Assembly (NCBI GenBank): GCA_031274005.1 | Contig: JAISQU010000280.1 | Location: 1-8,678, forward strand | Source of the DNA: Spirochaetales bacterium | GTDB taxonomy: Bacteria > Spirochaetota > Spirochaetia > DTKZ01 | DNA: 8,678 bases | Reading direction: 5' to 3' | Part shown: in pieces, positions 6,125-8,678 of the stretch | Layout: each line of letters starts with the position of its first letter | Numbering within the stretch: position 1 is the first letter of the stretch | Position numbers and translations under genes: made by a program | The notes under the pieces: model-generated | Databases searched by the model: none | Told to the model about the DNA's origin: nothing | The model's input: only the letters and a program-made list of their open reading frames with translations

Positions 6125-8485
6125 CTAAAACACCGCCTGCTCCGTTCTACGGATAATATCCTCCTGCAAAACCCGATCAATCGCAGTAAAATACACGCTG
6201 AAACCCGCGACGCGCACAACAAGGTCACGGTACGAAGGCGGGTCCTCCTGCGCCCTGCGCAGAGTTTCCGCGCCGACAACATTAAACTGAACGTGCTGGC
6301 CTTTCATGAGAAAAAAAGACTCCACAAGATCGATAAGGCTTTCTATCCCTTTTTCGCTTTCCACAAGACTCGGATGCAGCTTTATATTGAGCAGGGTTCC
6401 GTTGGGAATGGCGGAGTGGTCAATTTTCGCCACGGACCTCATAACCGCCGTGGGGCCGCGGGTGTCCCTTCCCTGAGCGGGGGAACAGCCTCCGTCGGCC
6501 AGAAGGGTATCCGCTTTTCTGCCGTCGGGAGTAGCACCGATGGAGCCGGCAAAAAGCGCGTGGGCGGAAATGCTTTGCAGGCCAACCAGAAAGCGCCCAC
6601 TCCGGACATTCGGGATTTCGCGGAAAATTGTGCCCAGCTCAGCGGCAATATCCCGCGCGAAAAAGTCCGCCTCGTCATCGTCATTGCCGTATTTGGGGTA
6701 AGCGTTCAGAAACCGCCGCCGAAGGCCCTCTCTGCCCTCAAAGTTCGAAAGAAGAACATTCCGCATATCCGCGTAGCTGATGATTTTGTCGCGGAAAACA
6801 GCGTTCTTTACCACCAGAAGCGCATCGGCGGCGTTGGCGATTGCCACCGCGTTCGGCGAAGAAAAATTGTAACGCGCCCCGCCCTGCCGTATGTCAAGGC
6901 CCCGCGCAACGCAGTCCGCCACAAAGCAGGAACAAAAAGGAACGGGGGCAAGCTCTCCGTTTACCCTGTCAATAACATCAATCGCCGCGGCCTGAAGCCT
7001 GCAAAAATATCCGAGCTGCCGCTTAAAAGCGGCGTAAAAATCCTCAAAAGTTTCAAACCCGCTCCCGGTTTGGAGGCCCAGCATATTTCCCGAAACAGGA
7101 TTGACGCCGTTATTCAGGGTAATCTCCAGAACCTTGCCCAGATTCAAAAACCCCGACGGATAGTAGCCCTCTGTTGTTCCCGGCGCCTGCGGCTCCACGC
7201 AGCCGACCTCGGCATAGCCGCGCGCTTCGGCCCGCGTATAGCCCAAATCTTCAAGCATGGGAACAATCACCCCGTCATTGAAAAACGCGGGCATACCGAT
7301 TCCCGCGCGGACAATCTCAGCCGCGGCCCGCATATACTCACGGGGAGCGCCGGAATGCCAGCGCACCGAAAAGGAAGGCTGGGGCAGTTTCAATTCGCGC
7401 GTTACTTCCATGCACAGGTAACTCAAATCATTAACGCAGTCCCGGCCGTTTTCGTCCACGCCGCCGACAATAAGGTTTTGAAACATGGGGTAACCGCCAA
7501 AAGCCTTTGATCCGGTTTTGTCCCTGACCTTAATGATTTCGTTCAGTTTTACCCAGATGTTTTCGGTAATTTCTTTGGCAAACTCGCGGGTAATTCTGCC
7601 CGCCCTCAGATCCGCCTCATAATAGGGAAACATGTATTGGTCAAAGCGTCCGGGGGAAATACTGTGGCCGTTTGACTCGATCTGCAAAACCAGATGCGCA
7701 AACCAGAAGGACTGCGCCGCCTCGTGATAGGTCTCTGCGGGATACTCCGGAACCTTGCGGCAAATCCGCGCGAGCTCCTCCAGTTCCTTTTTCCGCGCGG
7801 GGTCCGGCGCCAGAACAGCCATTTCCTCCGCCAGAACAGAAAACCTGCGGGCGTATTTGATTACCGCCTCGCAGACAATCCGTACGGCCTGGTAAAACTC
7901 GCGGCGGCGGCCATCCTCCGGGCCGGTTCCGTCAATGGCTTTTTCCCGCTCAAATGCCTCCGTCATAATAGCGCGGACTCCCCGCGTTACGCATTTTTCG
8001 TAGTCTATACTTAAATGGCCGATACCGCTGCCCAGAGACGTAAGGATATACACAAGTTCCGTATGCGCAGCGATGGCTTCCGGAGAAATCTTTGCAAGGG
8101 CCCTGTCCCGGACCGTCCGCCCGGCCCACCAGGGAAGACAGGCCCGCAGACGCTCTTTCGTCTCTTCGTCAATCTGAAAAGCATCGGAATCCCGCAGGGC
8201 AAAATCGTCCAGTTCGTCCAACACCCACTGTACGGAAAACTCAGGAAATATCTCCGCGGCGCGGGGCCTGACAGACTGATTGCCCACAACAAGCTCGCCG
8301 TCAAGAATGTAAACGCTTTTTTTCGCCAACACCTCATCCAGAACACGGGCCCGCCGGAGAAGCGCGGGTTCCCCTTCCGACCTCCTGTAATACTCCGTTA
8401 TGGTCTCCGCCCTCTCCGGTGAGATAGAAGGCGCCTGCCGGATAATCTGCTCTTTAAGAAGGTCCACCCGCTTCATGGGGGTCAT
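6125..8485 (-). CDS. Glycyl radical enzyme (pyruvate formate-lyase/diol dehydratase superfamily), substrate unknown
   Basis: The 786-residue protein has the length and layout of the PFL2/diol-dehydratase branch of glycyl radical enzymes. These cytoplasmic anaerobic enzymes use a protein-borne glycine radical to abstract hydrogen from the substrate through a cysteine thiyl radical. Visible landmarks are WWAGRTVRDRA (119-129), GHLSIDYEK (156-164), ESNGHSISPGRFDQY (270-284), KAFGGYPMFQNLIVGG (327-342), the catalytic G-C-V-E with Cys429 and Glu431, GATPDGR (650-656), and the C-terminal radical loop RVAGFSVYF with Gly761. The loop has Phe762 where the family pattern has Tyr. After Cys429 the pocket reads E-G-Y-Y-P-S-G, not the W-H-D of diol dehydratases, so I do not assign a substrate. 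The start ATG has GAGG four bases upstream and a good promoter before it. Met4 is an alternative start. The gene heads a run with TRAP transporter genes 92 bases downstream, which suggests the substrate is an imported small acid. No activating enzyme is visible. The family call is very secure; the reaction is not known. Confidence 0.95.
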   Translation of the reverse strand: MTPMKRVDLLKEQIIRQAPSISPERAETITEYYRRSEGEPALLRRARVLDEVLAKKSVYILDGELVVGNQSVRPRAAEIFPEFSVQWVLDELDDFALRDSDAFQIDEETKERLRACLPWWAGRTVRDRALAKISPEAIAAHTELVYILTSLGSGIGHLSIDYEKCVTRGVRAIMTEAFEREKAIDGTGPEDGRRREFYQAVRIVCEAVIKYARRFSVLAEEMAVLAPDPARKKELEELARICRKVPEYPAETYHEAAQSFWFAHLVLQIESNGHSISPGRFDQYMFPYYEADLRAGRITREFAKEITENIWVKLNEIIKVRDKTGSKAFGGYPMFQNLIVGGVDENGRDCVNDLSYLCMEVTRELKLPQPSFSVRWHSGAPREYMRAAAEIVRAGIGMPAFFNDGVIVPMLEDLGYTRAEARGYAEVGCVEPQAPGTTEGYYPSGFLNLGKVLEITLNNGVNPVSGNMLGLQTGSGFETFEDFYAAFKRQLGYFCRLQAAAIDVIDRVNGELAPVPFCSCFVADCVARGLDIRQGGARYNFSSPNAVAIANAADALLVVKNAVFRDKIISYADMRNVLLSNFEGREGLRRRFLNAYPKYGNDDDEADFFARDIAAELGTIFREIPNVRSGRFLVGLQSISAHALFAGSIGATPDGRKADTLLADGGCSPAQGRDTRGPTAVMRSVAKIDHSAIPNGTLLNIKLHPSLVESEKGIESLIDLVESFFLMKGQHVQFNVVGAETLRRAQEDPPSYRDLVVRVAGFSVYFTAIDRVLQEDIIRRTEQAVF

Positions 8486-8514
8486 ACATCCTCTTTTTCG
8501 TTAAAGTGTATTCA

Positions 8515-8543
8515 ATCGTATACCGGATACCGCGTTTTGTCTA
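8515..8543 (-). promoter_or_regulatory. Predicted sigma-70-type promoter of the glycyl radical enzyme gene
   Basis: On the minus strand a -35 box TAGACA (8543-8538, 5 of 6 matches to TTGACA) is followed after exactly 17 bases by a -10 box TACGAT (8520-8515, 4 of 6). Transcription would start near 8508, giving a leader of about 23 bases that carries the GAGG ribosome site (8493-8490). A short direct repeat, CGGTAT twice in CGGTATCCGGTAT, sits in the spacer and could be a regulator contact. The promoter is predicted by eye only. Confidence 0.5.
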
Positions 8544-8561
8544 CAAAAATTTCATTCCAGG

Positions 8562-8676
8562 GGTGCACCAATTTTTTCCGTGCGCCTTTTTTGCTTCGCA
8601 AAAAACCGGGCTTTCCGCTTCAATCTTTTGGCGATGCCAAAAGGATTTACGCTGCAATCCCTGGCGCGGCCCAGGG
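8562..8676. repeat. Cluster of inverted repeats upstream of the glycyl radical enzyme
   Basis: Four dyads lie side by side in this non-coding stretch. GGTGCAC (8562-8568) pairs with GTGCGCC (8580-8586), with one G-T pair, and is followed on the plus strand by six T. TTTTTTGC (8587-8594) pairs with GCAAAAAA (8598-8605) across a 3-base loop. CTTTTGGC (8625-8632) pairs with GCCAAAAG (8636-8643) across GAT. CCCTGG (8659-8664) pairs with CCAGGG (8671-8676). The first dyad plus its T-run would read as an intrinsic terminator for plus-strand transcription, but no plus-strand gene in the window ends here. The set may mark the boundary with the next upstream unit or be a dispersed intergenic repeat. 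No gene is seen between 8486 and 8678. Confidence 0.6.
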
Positions 8677-8678
8677 GC

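Noticed and set aside
6086..7510. 474-codon plus-strand open frame opposite the glycyl radical enzyme
   Set aside because: It is an antisense shadow of an intact 786-residue enzyme, with no family signature of its own.
6125..8485. Assignment as glycerol/propanediol dehydratase, choline trimethylamine-lyase or pyruvate formate-lyase
   Set aside because: The diol-binding W-H-D loop is replaced by Y-Y-P, the choline-lyase Thr and Tyr positions are not kept, and there is a single catalytic Cys followed by V-E, not the Cys-Cys pair of pyruvate formate-lyase.

Overview
This window is a single-direction stretch of bacterial DNA: every gene I can support lies on the minus strand, so transcription runs from high to low coordinates. 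In transcription order it holds a glycyl radical enzyme (8485-6125), a tripartite TRAP transporter (solute-binding protein 6032-5016, small membrane subunit 4905-4372, large membrane subunit 4360-3071), a second TRAP solute-binding protein closely related to the first (2981-1965), a strong intrinsic terminator (1947-1916), and then a separately transcribed MATE-family efflux protein (1816-464). The last 463 bases, downstream of the MATE gene, are non-coding and rich in inverted repeats, including a MITE-like element.

The oxygen-sensitive glycyl radical enzyme indicates an anaerobe. Both binding proteins start with a signal peptide ending in L-P-(V/L)-W-A followed by G-G-(A/S)-G-E. That style of exported-protein start, together with balanced base composition, strong AGGAGG ribosome sites and abundant TRAP transporters, reminds me of Spirochaetota, especially gut Treponema. 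This taxonomic guess is an inference from memory and only moderately secure.

The first five genes read as a catabolic module. The two binding proteins would capture a small organic acid in the periplasm, since they keep the arginine pair and asparagine of the TRAP carboxylate site. The membrane subunits would import it with sodium, and the glycyl radical enzyme would cleave or dehydrate it (or a product of it) in the cytoplasm. The catalytic Cys-x-Glu and radical Gly are intact. The substrate pocket loop after the catalytic Cys does not carry the residues I recall for glycerol/propanediol dehydratases, choline trimethylamine-lyase or 4-hydroxyproline dehydratase, so the substrate is open. No radical-SAM activating enzyme is present in the window.

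The most interesting regulatory signal is an 18-bp palindrome placed 26-27 bases before the start codon of each of the two binding-protein genes (6060-6077 and 3008-3025). The copies differ at six positions, yet two pairs of changes compensate each other and preserve the dyad. That points to a shared operator or RNA stem. A two-hairpin intercistronic region between the first binding protein and the membrane subunits (4944-4997) may set subunit ratios.
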